Shown: in pieces, positions 1 through 10,243 of the stretch | Numbering within the stretch: the stretch's first letter is position 1 | Layout: each line of letters starts with the position of its first letter | Source of the DNA: Blastomussa wellsi | Taxonomy: Eukaryota; Cnidaria; Anthozoa; Scleractinia; Plerogyridae | NCBI GenBank assembly: GCA_947652115.1 | Contig: OX393562.1 | Span: 24,655,377-24,719,376 of the forward strand | DNA: 64,000 bases | Reading direction: 5' to 3' | Notes under the pieces: generated by a model | Seen by the model: only the letters and a program-made list of their open reading frames with translations | What the model was told of the DNA's origin: nothing | Database searches by the model: none | Translations under genes and position numbers: made by a program

Positions 1-214
1 TTTAAAACACGAAATGCCGAAATAGTGGAATGGAAAAATGGCATAAAAAGTAAGAACCGAAGTGATAAGATTATGGTTTCACTGAAATCTGCATATGTTG
101 ATTCATTCTGTTTTAATACACTGTAAGTCCAATTAAAATAAAGGAAATTCATAAAAGAATGTAAGGCAATTCTTCACTGGAAGTAATATTTATATTCCAG
201 TTCCTTCGTCCAAT

Positions 215-377
215 GGTGGATTTACACTGTCGCGTAATTTTTTATGTGCGTAAATAACATTAGAGACGATGTATGGAAAACTTGCGTACACGTTTACGCA
301 AGTCATTCATACATTGTCTCTCATTTTTTTACGCACGTAAACGCACGTAAAAAATTACACGACAGTGGAAATCCACC
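215..377. repeat. Palindromic MITE-like inverted repeat
   Basis: The left arm at 215-251 begins GGTGGATTTACACTGTCG and the right arm at 341-377 is its near-perfect reverse complement. The inner parts (about 258-290 and 295-325) also pair, so nearly all of the 163 bp can fold into one hairpin. No ORF and no clear target duplication were seen. Confidence 0.7.
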
Positions 378-1222
378 GTAAAGCAGAGAACAAATAAAGA
401 AAAAAAATTCACCCCTAAAAAACGGCGGCATGTAAACGCCGCTATCTCGCCTTTTTGACGCCTTCGTTCCACAGCTCCCCAGCTTTTAGGATGGAGAGAA
501 AACGAGGGCATAATTTCTGTTTTTTCAGTTCAGTTTTAAAAGTTATTTTACAACGCACAAATAAATTATTTAACTGGGCGAAAGGTCTCGGCAAAACGGA
601 ATCATTTTTTCATATCAGCACTACAAAGTTACCGGTTTCTGTGGAAAATATAGTGTATGAAGTGGGTTCGGTCCACTTCATGGGTTGCTGAAGTTCAAAG
701 CACAGCGTCATATTTAACCACGGTTCGATTGCAAACGCAAGAAAACAAATCATTTTCTTCCTAAACCAAAACAAAGCTCGGCCATTTTGATTAAAAATAT
801 CCCAGGCGACTCAAACAAAGCCTCGGGAGAAACTGGAACCCAAAGCCGGCAAATGTCCTCAATTTGGAATGATTGGTTGTTCAAGTATTAAAAACGTCAA
901 AATGTATAAGTATTTATTAAGCATATATATTTTTCTTTCATTTATAGAGATTAATTAACTTGCCTTTATGAAACTATTGTAAACAGCATTAATCTTCAGA
1001 GACAGATTTCAGTGGAGCGAAGGGGGGTGGGGTGGGGTGTGGGGTGTCGGGGTTCGGGCTGGGAGGGACTGGGAGGGCTGGGAAGTTTGTCCCCAGGGTG
1101 GGGATTTTGATCGGGAATTTTGACATGGCCACCATTTTAACATTAGCATTGATAGGTGCGTTATCATTTTGGTTCTTACCTTTATGCCATTTCGCTATTT
1201 CGCCATTTCGCCATTTCATGTT
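378..1222. other. Intergenic, no gene seen
   Basis: AT-rich DNA with no credible ORF. The only notable stretch is a G-rich, almost C-free run at about 1020-1085 (GGGGTGGGGTG-type sequence), which is low complexity. The short ORFs here carry no recognisable protein signature. Confidence 0.5.
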
Positions 1223-1226
1223 TTAA

Positions 1227-1999
1227 GGTGGCCGAACACAGTTTTTGAAGCCTATTTTGCATTTGTCTTTTATTCGAAAACCATTAAACTATAGGTCCTC
1301 AAAATTGGCATAACATCAGTTTAAAGGATAAACTTTCGAATTTTGATAGATGCGCTGACGTGTGCGCTGTTGCCATGGTAACGTGACTGGATGTAAACAT
1401 CAATTTAAAATCTGGTTTTGTATATTTGCGGAAAATTCAGTCGTTAGATTTTCTCTATCATTTGCCCGAAACAAACTTATCACAATACCCACAAGTGGAC
1501 GCTATTCTAATGTAATTTTAACAGACCGATTTTTAGCTATTCCTCCTTGAAAGATAACTCCATTGTTTACAATTTCCTCTGTCAAATTTCAAAATGTTTA
1601 CAACAGCTTTCTTTCTTGTTTTTTGAAGTATTTTTCTACCAAATTTGGTAAAATTCTAACGAGCGGTTTTCGAGAAATACGCGTATTTGGACCTAAAGAG
1701 TTCAATCTCAATTTTTTGACTAACTACGCCTGCGCTGCATTTAACTTGGTTCTTACGGTACTCACGATAACACCCAAAACCTGCCAAATTTGACTTTTTC
1801 TGACATACCATTCTACCAAGACCTAAGTTTACAACATACTATCATTTTAAGAAAAAAATGCCTCATATAAAATCGCCCTGGAACAAAATCTCATCACTCT
1901 TTTGGCGCCATATTTGTTGTTGTGTTATCCTTGTGCGTGCGCTGTCTCGCGTCAGCACCAACGACTGCAGAGCGCGCGCGAAAACTGTGTTCAGCCACC
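1227..1999. mobile_element. TTAA-flanked MITE (773 bp)
   Basis: TTAA at 1223-1226 and again at 2000-2003 flanks inverted termini: left GGTGGCCGAACACAG, right reverse complement GGTGGCTGAACACAG. TTAA duplication is typical of piggyBac-type transposition, but the terminal sequence is not a piggyBac end I recognise. There is no transposase ORF, so it is a non-autonomous element. Confidence 0.7.
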
Positions 2000-2046
2000 T
2001 TAAACACGCTCATCCCTGGGTTATCATTTTTGGCTCCACCAATTAA

Positions 2047-2246
2047 AGGAGCTACGTCACGATATTTTTGCGAGGAACCAAATTCCCCTTAAAATGATAG
2101 AAACCTCTAAATAATAGTTTACTATAAAGGAGGAAAAACACGAAAGAAGGTGGTTGAGGATGGAGAAGATTGAGACGGATTGCAAATCACGGATTTGAAA
2201 AATTTAGGCAATTTTTTCAAAATGCACGAACCATGACGTACCTCCT
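2047..2246. mobile_element. TTAA-flanked MITE (200 bp)
   Basis: TTAA at 2043-2046 and 2247-2250 flanks termini AGGAGCTACGTCACG (left) and AGGAGGTACGTCATG (right, reverse complement). Related, more decayed copies lie at 26597-26778 and, inverted, at 27228-27440. The element sits 40 bp from the preceding TTAA element and about 80 bp upstream of the first recognisable METTL27 exon. It has no coding capacity. Confidence 0.7.
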
Positions 2247-2325
2247 TTAAAACTGAATTGAGCGACTCGGGGGATGAGAAGGAAATGTCCTTACCAAATA
2301 TGTATTCGTTTTTTCTCCATTTTAG

Positions 2326-3033
2326 TGGGCCGATGGTTCACAGCAATATCCCTCTCCAGGATATGTTGGCCATATCAGTCTCGCAGATGCATTCAATGCA
2401 GCAGCGACGGCATTTTATGGTAATTCTGACAAGAAAAACATGAAGTTGCTAGATTTAGGCTGTGGAACCGGATTGCTGGGAAAGTTGTTGAAAGAAAAGT
2501 ATGGATTTGATAATATGGTGGGGTTAGACGTGTCCGAAGACATGTTGGAAAAAGCGAGAGTCAAAGAAATCTACAAAAAGATTATCTGCTCATTTGTGAC
2601 AAACGAGAGAGTTGTTGATATAGCAGATGCTGAATTTGACGGCGTTGTAGCATCCGGAGTTGTTGTACCTGGGCTGATAAAACCCCCTGTATTTGACGAG
2701 ATTCTACGATGGTTGAAGCCAGGTAAGTCCATGGAGGTGAATAACGGAGATGAATAACGGATGTTTTGCTCAATTCGCGTTTGATTTGTGTTGCGCACGT
2801 TCATCTTTTTTTCAGGTGGAATTATTTGTTTCAACTGTCGCTCTGACGGGTATGAAACAGAAGAGTACGGCTACAAGAAAAAATTTGAAAGCCTGGAGAT
2901 GCAGAAGCGATGGAAGTTGATTTCTAACACAGAAAACAGCTACTATGGCGAGACTCCTCATGAAGAAGGCCGCTCAATAAAAGCTCGTGTGCTCGTCTAC
3001 AGAATTTTGCCATTTTATAATTCGCTAGCTTAG
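2326..3033 (+). CDS. METTL27: METTL27-like SAM-dependent methyltransferase (last two exons)
   Basis: Two exons are joined, 2326-2722 and 2816-3033. The first follows an acceptor with a pyrimidine tract (TTCTCCATTTTAG). The donor is AG|GTAAGT and the second acceptor TTTTTTTCAG|GT. The phase-1 junction restores LKPGGIICF, a typical class I methyltransferase post-motif. Motif I is LLDLGCGTG, followed by the acidic residue in MVGLDVS, which binds the SAM ribose. The C-terminal YKKKFE...W region fits the METTL27/WBSCR27 family. Visible length is 204 aa against about 245 in vertebrates, so the N-terminal exon is missing. None was found upstream, where two TTAA MITEs fill 1227-2246. The substrate is not known to me. 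It could be a live gene whose first exon lies left of the MITEs, or a 5'-truncated copy. Confidence 0.7.
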
Positions 3034-3131
3034 TAGACGGGTCATTGGATTCTTTTAGTTTTGTTAAACGGGTTATTAAGGGGTTGCAACACTGTCTGAA
3101 ACACTTTCGCACATTGTATTGTTTTTTATTC

Positions 3132-3137
3132 AATAAA
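3132..3137 (+). promoter_or_regulatory. Polyadenylation signal of METTL27-like gene
   Basis: AATAAA lies about 100 nt after the methyltransferase stop codon, partly overlapped by a second AATAAA. Its position fits a short 3' UTR. Confidence 0.5.
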
Positions 3138-3153
3138 TAAAGAAGCCTATGCC

Positions 3154-3290
3154 ATGTTTTATACTGTCATAAAACACGACGGGCATTTGAAAACACGAGT
3201 GTGTGGATGCGAACGTTTTCATCATTACCTGTATGTCAAAGAAATAGAAGTACAATCCGATCACAAGCCACTAAAAGCAATATTTGGGGG
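3154..3290 (+). pseudogene. Gypsy/Ty3 RNase H fragment
   Basis: The plus-strand frame reads GCERFHHYLY followed by SDHKPLKAIF. This is the hallmark end of the RNase H domain of Ty3/Gypsy retrotransposons; the D of SDHKPL is a conserved acidic residue. Only about 35 residues remain before the frame runs into a G-rich hairpin. Together with the integrase tail at 5120-5494 on the same strand, it probably marks one decayed Gypsy element broken by later insertions. No LTRs were recognised. Confidence 0.6.
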
Positions 3291-3375
3291 GAATGCGGGC
3301 ATAGGTGGGGGACTTGAACTGAGCTGGGATTTTTTTTTCAATTGCCCGGCCCCCACCTATGCCCGCACTCCCCCC
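3286..3375. repeat. G/C-rich hairpin
   Basis: The arms 3286-3311 (GGGGGGAATGCGGGCATAGG...) and 3350-3375 (...CCTATGCCCGCACTCCCCCC) are inverted complements with a ~38-bp loop. The repeat interrupts the Gypsy RNase H remnant. Confidence 0.65.
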
Positions 3376-3775
3376 CCCCTTTCCCGCGGGATTTACATTG
3401 ATAGGTGCATAAAATTTCACACTGATTCACAACACTTTACATTCCGAATAGATCCACAGTGTACATACGTTTCCCTCTCGACCTTTTTTTGTGCTTCCCC
3501 ATATAGCTTGAACGTTTAGAAACCGTACAAGATCAGATAGAAGCGGATATCGATCGACAGTGCAGAGATCGATAGCAGTGACTGTCGAAAATCCTGCGGA
3601 GACCTGGCCGGAAAGACACCGCGCCGCACCGCGCCCCTGCATGTCACTCATTTTTGTTTTTTGACAGACGATTGGTTCGGTTATAACTGTTCCTGAGCTC
3701 TTAACATCTGCAAAAAACGGTTATTCCAGGATGAATTTAAATAATAAGGTTCATTTCGGTGGAATACCTTCAGCG

Positions 3776-4675
3776 AATAGATCATATTCACGATAGCCGC
3801 CATGTTTGCTTTCGCATTGCAATGCAAATTAGGCACGTGATTTGTGAGGGGGCAAACAAGCTTAAGGACGTTCGCGCAAAAAAATTTCTACCATTGGTTT
3901 TTTTCTGAAACTCTCACAACTGTAACATAATGAGTAACTGATGTCAGAAATGAAAAATAGAAGGGGGTCACCGACTTCGTTTTGGATATAACATGCCCAG
4001 AAGAACAGCCCAAATCTGAAAACTCGCGCTTTGTTAGCGGATACGGCTACAGTGTCTATAAGCACAAAAATATTGCAAATAAATCTTTGAAATGAACGTA
4101 TCTTTGTCAATCTGCCGAGAATTTTAAATAAAATAAGTTCATGGAAAAAAAGTAGGGGTCACCGACCATTTGAGAGAGTAAATAACCAGCAAAGTTACAA
4201 AACGGCTTCTGGCCCTTTGTTTTTCCTCAGCGCGCGCGCTCGATGGATGACGTGCGTGACGAATTCCGTACGCAGTAACGATGCGCAAAAACAATTAGCG
4301 CGAACGTCTTTAAATCGACAAATTTCAGCTGGTTTCTTATCACGTCTGATAGCTTTTTTCATAGCAATGCTTTGGTTTTTGTTTTGTGCTTTAAATATTC
4401 TAAGTTTAACGCAATTTTGACACTGTATAAAAAGGAAACGATTTGCGTAGTTAACAAGTCAAGCTGTCGAGTAACTATGTGGAACTACCCTTATAATGAA
4501 ATCATTATTCCATAACTTGGCTCTCAAATGTGGCTTTATCGTAGATTCTTCACTATTTAGACCGTCCGATTTTCCGAGAAACAACGTCATTTCAATGTTT
4601 GCCCCTTGGCAGACAAGTGGCTAATTTGCATTACAATAGAAAACCGTCATGGCGGCTATCGTGAATATGGTCTAT
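3776..4675. mobile_element. CATATTCACGATAGCC inverted-repeat element, copy 1 (with nested insertion)
   Basis: The left terminus AATAGATCATATTCACGATA (from 3776) and right terminus (4615-4675, reverse complement AATAGACCATATTCACGATA) are inverted repeats of about 80 bp, including CAATGCAAATTAG. A second copy lies at 6204-6510. Interior sequence shared with that copy runs from about 4314 to 4430. The element carries a 444-bp TTAA insertion close to its left arm. It has no ORF of its own. Confidence 0.65.
3866..4309. mobile_element. Nested TTAA-flanked MITE (444 bp)
   Basis: TTAA at 3862-3865 and 4310-4313 flanks inverted ends GGACGTTCGCGC (left) and AGACGTTCGCGC (right, reverse complement). 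The uninterrupted equivalent site occurs in element copy 2 near 6425-6445, where AAGCCCAAATCG takes the place of AAGC-TTAA-ATCG. This empty site confirms that the piece inserted with TTAA duplication. Confidence 0.75.
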
Positions 4676-4984
4676 TGACCGGAATTTCTGGACCATTTTT
4701 CCAGGCTCCTTACGGCAACATGTTTGTCTTCCAGGCCCCCGTCGCGGATATATCGAAACTTAGGACCAAATGGTACGGCTCAATCTATTCCATTTCTTTG
4801 TTGAAGCACAGTTCAGCTCCACTTGTCTAAAAAATTGCGCGGAAAATTCAGTTCAAATGGTAAGCGCTTCCTGTCTTTCGACCAGCACAGCACGAGCGAA
4901 AACCGCGTGGAAGTCGCCTGTCATATGCACAAGGGAACACGGGATACCTCAAACCGATTGGGAGTGGATTTCAGCAGCTAAGAT

Positions 4985-5105
4985 TTCGGATTTCAATTTG
5001 AGGCGGGATTCTGGATTCCAAGAGCTGGATTCCAGATTCCAAAGCCCAGGATTCCGGATTCCACTGGCAAAAATGTCTTGGATTCCGGAATCCGGATTAC
5101 CTTAC
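4985..5105. repeat. Degenerate GGATTC-rich tandem repeat
   Basis: The words GGATTCTGGATTCC, GGATTCCAGATTCC and GGATTCCGGAATCC recur at short, irregular spacing. It is simple-sequence-like DNA without coding signature, just upstream of the Gypsy integrase tail. Confidence 0.5.
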
Positions 5106-5119
5106 ACGGGGCGAACGAA

Positions 5120-5494
5120 AGGCTGACAACCAAACTTCCAACTGCTACACAGAAATAACAGAAGCTGTACTTTGACATAGGAGCAACGTCACTACCTCCT
5201 GCCAAAACTGGTGACGGTGTTCTTATGAAAAAAGAAAAGAATGGCAGGAAACCTGCCTCGGAAACAAAACTTGCTTACACCCCTCGATCAGTAATTGTGA
5301 ACAGCAATGGAACTCTCTACAGACGCAACAGGAGAGACCTCATCAAGAGTCCGGAAGTCATAAGTCCGAAAGGGGACAGAGGAATCACACAAAGCAGACG
5401 AAGTGACAGAAACATCATCAAGACCCCTGAAGTAGTCAGAAAAAGATATGGCCGTGCCAACCGAGCACAAGATGATTTGAACGGCCCAAGATGA
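5120..5494 (+). pseudogene. Gypsy integrase C-terminal fragment
   Basis: After an in-frame stop near 5158, the plus frame reads QKLYFDIGATSLPPAKTGD, then from 5225 a frame containing PRSVIVNSNGTLYRRNRRDL. The pattern YYDRxAxxLPPLKPGD followed by PRSYxVxTxxGxxYRRNRRxL is the C-terminal tail of Ty3/Gypsy integrases. The fragment lies on the same strand as the RNase H remnant at 3154. It is damaged and has no function left. The rest of the integrase, including the catalytic D,D-35-E core, was not found. Confidence 0.6.
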
Positions 5495-6203
5495 ATTCAA
5501 CAGCCCAAAAACGTGTTTACACCAATGGAACTCTACATACAGTGGTCAAGTTTTGTTAACATTACTCTGCCAGTGTACTGAAACTAAATATGGAGTGATA
5601 TCATTATGATACAACCAGGAGCTTTAGATCTCAACTTGAAAAAGTCAGGCTGACTTTTTCAATTTTTTTCCTCGTGACTTAGAAAATTTGACGAAAACTA
5701 CTTACGGTCACCCTCTTCCTTAAAAAAATTGTTTGATATCCCTTTCTTTATGTACTAAGAGCATTTCCTGCGTGGGAAAAAGTACTTAGTCACAAGTTCA
5801 GTGCAGTTTTACAAAAAAAATAGAAAAAAGCCCGCGGCTGTTAATCGTTATCATGTTACGTGGCTGAGTTGCTGAGTCAATGTCATCAGCTGAGAACACT
5901 GACATAAGGTCTTGGATAATGAACTGTGGACAATGTTGATATTTTAATTGCGTGTTTATTACTCATACATGTATTTGCTTCAGAGGGGAGATGTAATGAT
6001 ATAAGTATTACGCCACTCGTAATCACGTGGCAATTAGTTAAATCTCGCGCCAGTTTTTCGACGAATCGGAAATCGTGAAAATGAAAACCAATCGCGTCTC
6101 GAGAGCGCACCTTTTCTCGCTCTTTGTGTCGGCGACGTGTAATTACTTCGAGTTTAACTGGATCGCTGGATTGTCTCCGTCCTTTGTGATTGGGCAACAC
6201 ACC
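5495..6203. other. Intergenic, no gene seen
   Basis: No ORF with a recognisable signature. The long minus-strand frame over 5886-6449 runs through the repeat at 6204-6510 and is not a gene. Confidence 0.5.
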
Positions 6204-6510
6204 ATAGACCATATTCACGTTAGCCGCCATGATGGCTCTCATATTGCAATGCAAATTAGCCACGTTCTCTGGCTGGGGGGCAAACATTGAAATGATGCCG
6301 TTTCTCGGAAAATCGGACTGGTGCCAAAACTGCGTTAAATTTAGAATATTTAAACCACAAAACAGAAACGAAAGCATGGCTATGAAAATTATCAGAAATG
6401 ATAAGAAACCAGCTGAAATATCTCGATTTGGGCTTATTTGCCCCCTCACAAATCGCGTGCCTAATTTGCATTACAATATGAAGACAAGCATCGCGTCTAT
6501 CGTGAATAAG
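6204..6510. mobile_element. CATATTCACGATAGCC inverted-repeat element, copy 2
   Basis: The left arm starts ATAGACCATATTCACGTTAG and the right arm ends TCTATCGTGAATAAG. The interior (about 6310-6430) is the reverse complement of 4314-4430 in copy 1, so it is the same family in opposite orientation, without the TTAA insert. Confidence 0.65.
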
Positions 6511-6583
6511 GTTGATAATGTCAATTGGCCACCGTAAAGAGATTCAAAAGCTGAATTGATAAACCCAAATTATATTGTTATAC

Positions 6584-6619
<36 letters not shown>

Positions 6620-6634
6620 GTACCCCCTTGTCAG
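6511..6634. mobile_element. Rearranged copy of the ~154-bp retroposon
   Basis: 6511-6553 is the reverse complement of the middle part of the retroposon (GTTGATAATGTCAATTGGCC). From 6554 it switches to the forward 3' half (AATTATATTGTTATACTTCC ... TTTCTTTAGAAACGTACCCC). It is an inverted chimera like the larger one at 41249-41516, but with the 5' ends of both halves deleted. It directly abuts the end of the preceding element. Confidence 0.6.
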
Positions 6635-6773
6635 TAAACCCCAACTAGGCCTTCGTAATTCACTGTAGCCAGCTCGGAAGCTTCTGCTTCTTGTTCATTT
6701 CATAAATTTCTCAGACTTTTTTTGCTATCTTTCTTTCCAATTTTTCTGCCGGGTTGTTGCCTTAGATTACAAG

Positions 6774-6864
6774 GGCATGTACTAAAATCGGGATCACCGG
6801 TGTTCCGTGTTCCGGGGTGTTCCGTGTTCCGGGATGTTCCGGTGTTTCTGGTTTTAGTACATGC
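6774..6864. repeat. Short inverted repeat around GTGTTCCG tandem units
   Basis: GGCATGTACTAAAA (6774-6787) and its exact inverse (6851-6864) enclose three or four copies of GTGTTCCG-type octamers. The repeat lies just downstream of the KamA-like gene stop. Confidence 0.5.
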
Positions 6865-6898
6865 CGTTTAAAAAGGCCCATTTGAAAGACGTGTACAT

Positions 6899-9800
6899 TT
6901 AGTGATACTGAAACAACACGCCCGAAGAATTATCAGCGCTCTCTAATTCTTTGAGTTCATTCTCGTAGAAAAACTTTCCTTCTCCAAACGCGGGTTTCAG
7001 TTGGTGCAACCACGTCGCCTTCTCGTCGTATTTTGCAAAAAAAGGTTTCCCAGTCCACTGCGGGTTTCGCGCTTGTAGGAACTGCAAAACGAGTACTGTT
7101 TCTTCACCGACGTTTGCAGTGCCTAATAGGTGTACTTTCCCCGGGTCAGCTGACATAGATGGACCGCGGACTGTCCTTGCAACTCCGGAAACCTTTCGGG
7201 TAGCTTCGTGATAAATCCGTAAGGCCTCGACCAAAGGAACTTCAAAGTAATGTTTAGCTCCAGTATCTCGCTCAACGAACATGTAATACGGAATGATACC
7301 AAGCGAGAGCTGGGCCTGCCACATTTCGACCCAGACACTTGGGTCTGCGTTGACGTGATGAACTAGAGGAGACTGAGAGCGAATTACGGCCCCTGTCATA
7401 CGAATGCGCCGGATGGCTTCTATGGCGACCGATGATTGGAGCTCACGAGGATGGGACATGTGAGCCATAATTGCAAGATGGCGGCCTGAGAGAGTCACTC
7501 TTTCAAACAACCTAAAAAATGTTTAGAAAATGCACGTATAGTTAGATACCATGAATGATAGAATCACTGACTAAATGAACGACTGACTGACTGATTGGTG
7601 GACGGGCAATTTTTTACCGGGGGTTGGGGGTTGCTCAAAAGTTGCTTTGCCCAAATTTTCTCTTGCTGCCCCCAAAAAATCTGATTTGCCCCAATTTTTT
7701 TGTTTGGGGAGGGGGGGGGGGGGGGGGGGTGCAGAGATTTGTATCAATTAATTCTACTGTTGATTTTATCGGGGTTTACAGAGCTAGAGCATTCATGTGA
7801 CCTGAATAGTACCTGTTCATTGGATCTATTCCTTTTTAATTATTAATGAATTTTACAATGAGACATACAGTCTACCATCTCATTTATAGTAGAGAACCAA
7901 AGCGCCATTTTTTCGTTGATATATTACTGTTGAATCCAACCTAACCAGCACTGTAATTCCTCATCACCTTAGTAAATCATCAGCGTCATCATTTGTGATA
8001 TAACGGTAGGGCCAATACGCAAGAGACTTGGTTCCAATCCTAATAGTTCTAATGTGGTCGAGTGTTGGATCATAAAGAAGTGGGTCGATGTATCGTTCAA
8101 GCTGTTTGGTTGTCATCACCATAGGGTCGCCTCCAGTGAACAAAACATCTCTCACTCCTGCGTGAAAATTGAAAGAAAACTGAAACATCGTCGCACTGGA
8201 ATCTAAACATTGTCCTAAGTGATGTCTAGCCGGAGTGTATCCTGGTTTCCTTAGCATGAAGCCAGTAGGAGTGTTTCTACTCCTCCCTGGATGGGAGCAG
8301 CATTAAATTCGCCACTAACCTAGTTATACATCTGGCACTATAGGCCACCGCGCCTCCCACAACACGTATTAGACGTGAATGATTCAGTAACATGAATATT
8401 ACGACCATACCTCTAAGGAAATCCTATCATACTGGCACGAGAGTTTACAAAGACCATGACCGGACGTGTTAAAAATCATAGTCCCCACTCGGCTTTAAAA
8501 TTTGGCGTAAAGTGCAAAGAAAGTGAAAATGTACCTCTATGTGTGCGTAGATAACTCGCCAGCCCACTTGAATCATAAGACTGAAAGGCTTGCGGAGATC
8601 CAACCGCGGTAAACTGGGCCCAGCGGAAACAATAAGTGCAGAATGTGTGGCACCACTGTCCTGTGAAGAACAGAAACAAGTTTGTTGAGTTGTCGATTTA
8701 CTACAATACAACTGTTTCAATGTTGGCAGTTCTGAAATGTTTAGCAATCAAATCTGAAAGTCTGACTGTATATAGGGATGATGTTGATGATTTTGATCGA
8801 GTGTCGTAGAACCAAAAGGCCAAATGGCCAAAAAACACAATGGATCATTGGGGACACGAAGACAAGAAACGCATCCCGTGACTAAATGCGGGCAAACGCG
8901 AGTGCAGGGGCGGATACAGGGAGAGGGGAGGGGGGGGGGTTGGGTTGGGTGGATTTCCACCCCGTTTTTAGAGTAAAAATAAAAAAATGCTATTAAAAGT
9001 GAAATAGAAAACAAATCTGTTTCCATCTCTTTGTTAAAAGTCAAATGAAATGTCCGGGAGCTGCTCAAGATTCTAGCTGTTCTGGCAATAGGCAGCACGG
9101 AAGCGGAGCGATCGTTCTCCAGTGTAAGAAGGGTACATACGTGGCTTGGGAGCACAATGACTACTGAAAGGCTTTCAGACGTAGCTGTGATTGCGATGCA
9201 TTGCCAGTGTTCGCATCCATCGCGATCAGGTGTGCGACAAGTACATGGTAGTGCATCCAAGACGAATGATGTCAGCTTCCCTCCCAGTAAATATGGTATC
9301 CTTAGTTTATTGAATTTGGTGGAAACATCTTCTAACAAGACACTAATAGTGAACTTGTTTCGTCGGTCAAATTGAGTTCTATATCTTACGGTTCCGGTCA
9401 TGACGATGTGACTACAGTAACAGCAAATACACCAATGCTGCCTCTTTAGGGATGGATCATCAGGTATTTTAGGGGGGTGGGTTGATCGAATTCAGCTTTT
9501 TGGTCTTGCGCGACATTTTTCCTGGAGTAGCATGTTCTAGATTTTTTCGTAAGCCATGGCTTTGCATGATTTCTTTTATTTCCCCATTCAGGTTGACAGC
9601 GATTTTTTTGAGGGGGATTTCTGCACGCCTCCCCCCCCCCCCTAGGATATCTAATGTCCGTTCCTTATCCACCCCCTTTTTTAAAATCCTGTATCCGCCC
9701 CTGGAGTGACTGATAAATTTGAAAACGGCGTTTTCGGCTTGAAAGCGGATAGAATGTTTTTTGTCCACATTATACCGTTTTCAAGAAATGCCCACATAGT

Positions 9801-10198
9801 CGTAGCAACGTTATTCGATTGTTTTGATGTCAGCGTTTTTAAAAAGTTCCGTTTTCGCCGTCCGCACTAACATACCTAGCCCGCGTTTTCAAATTTATCC
9901 ACCTTGGAGAGCGTTTTCAAAAAGTTCCGTTTTCGGTGACCGAAAACGCCGTTTTAGTGTGGACGGAAGGCCAATCCGGAGAAAAAAAAAAGTTGCGTTT
10001 TCAAATTTATCGGGATTAGTGTGGACGTAGCCTGAGTCTCGACTTGTTTCTGTTTCGCACCTGATTGATAGAGTGACCTTCATCATGATCATCGCTCCGA
10101 CGAAGGGCTAACGCTCGAAACGTCAGCTCTTGAATCTCTTTACGGTGGCCAATTGACATTATCAACCCAGTTGATAAAACCAAATTATATTGTTATAC

Positions 10199-10243
<45 letters not shown>

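Noticed and set aside
1032..1226. 64-codon ORF in G-rich sequence
   Set aside because: Low-complexity GGGTGG DNA gives Gly/Trp-type translation; no domain or context.
5886..6449. 187-codon minus-strand ORF
   Set aside because: It runs through a MITE present in two orientations nearby, and no protein family is recognisable.
8748..9401. 217-codon minus-strand ORF
   Set aside because: It is antisense to the hAT transposase fragment at 9058-9240, which explains the sequence better.
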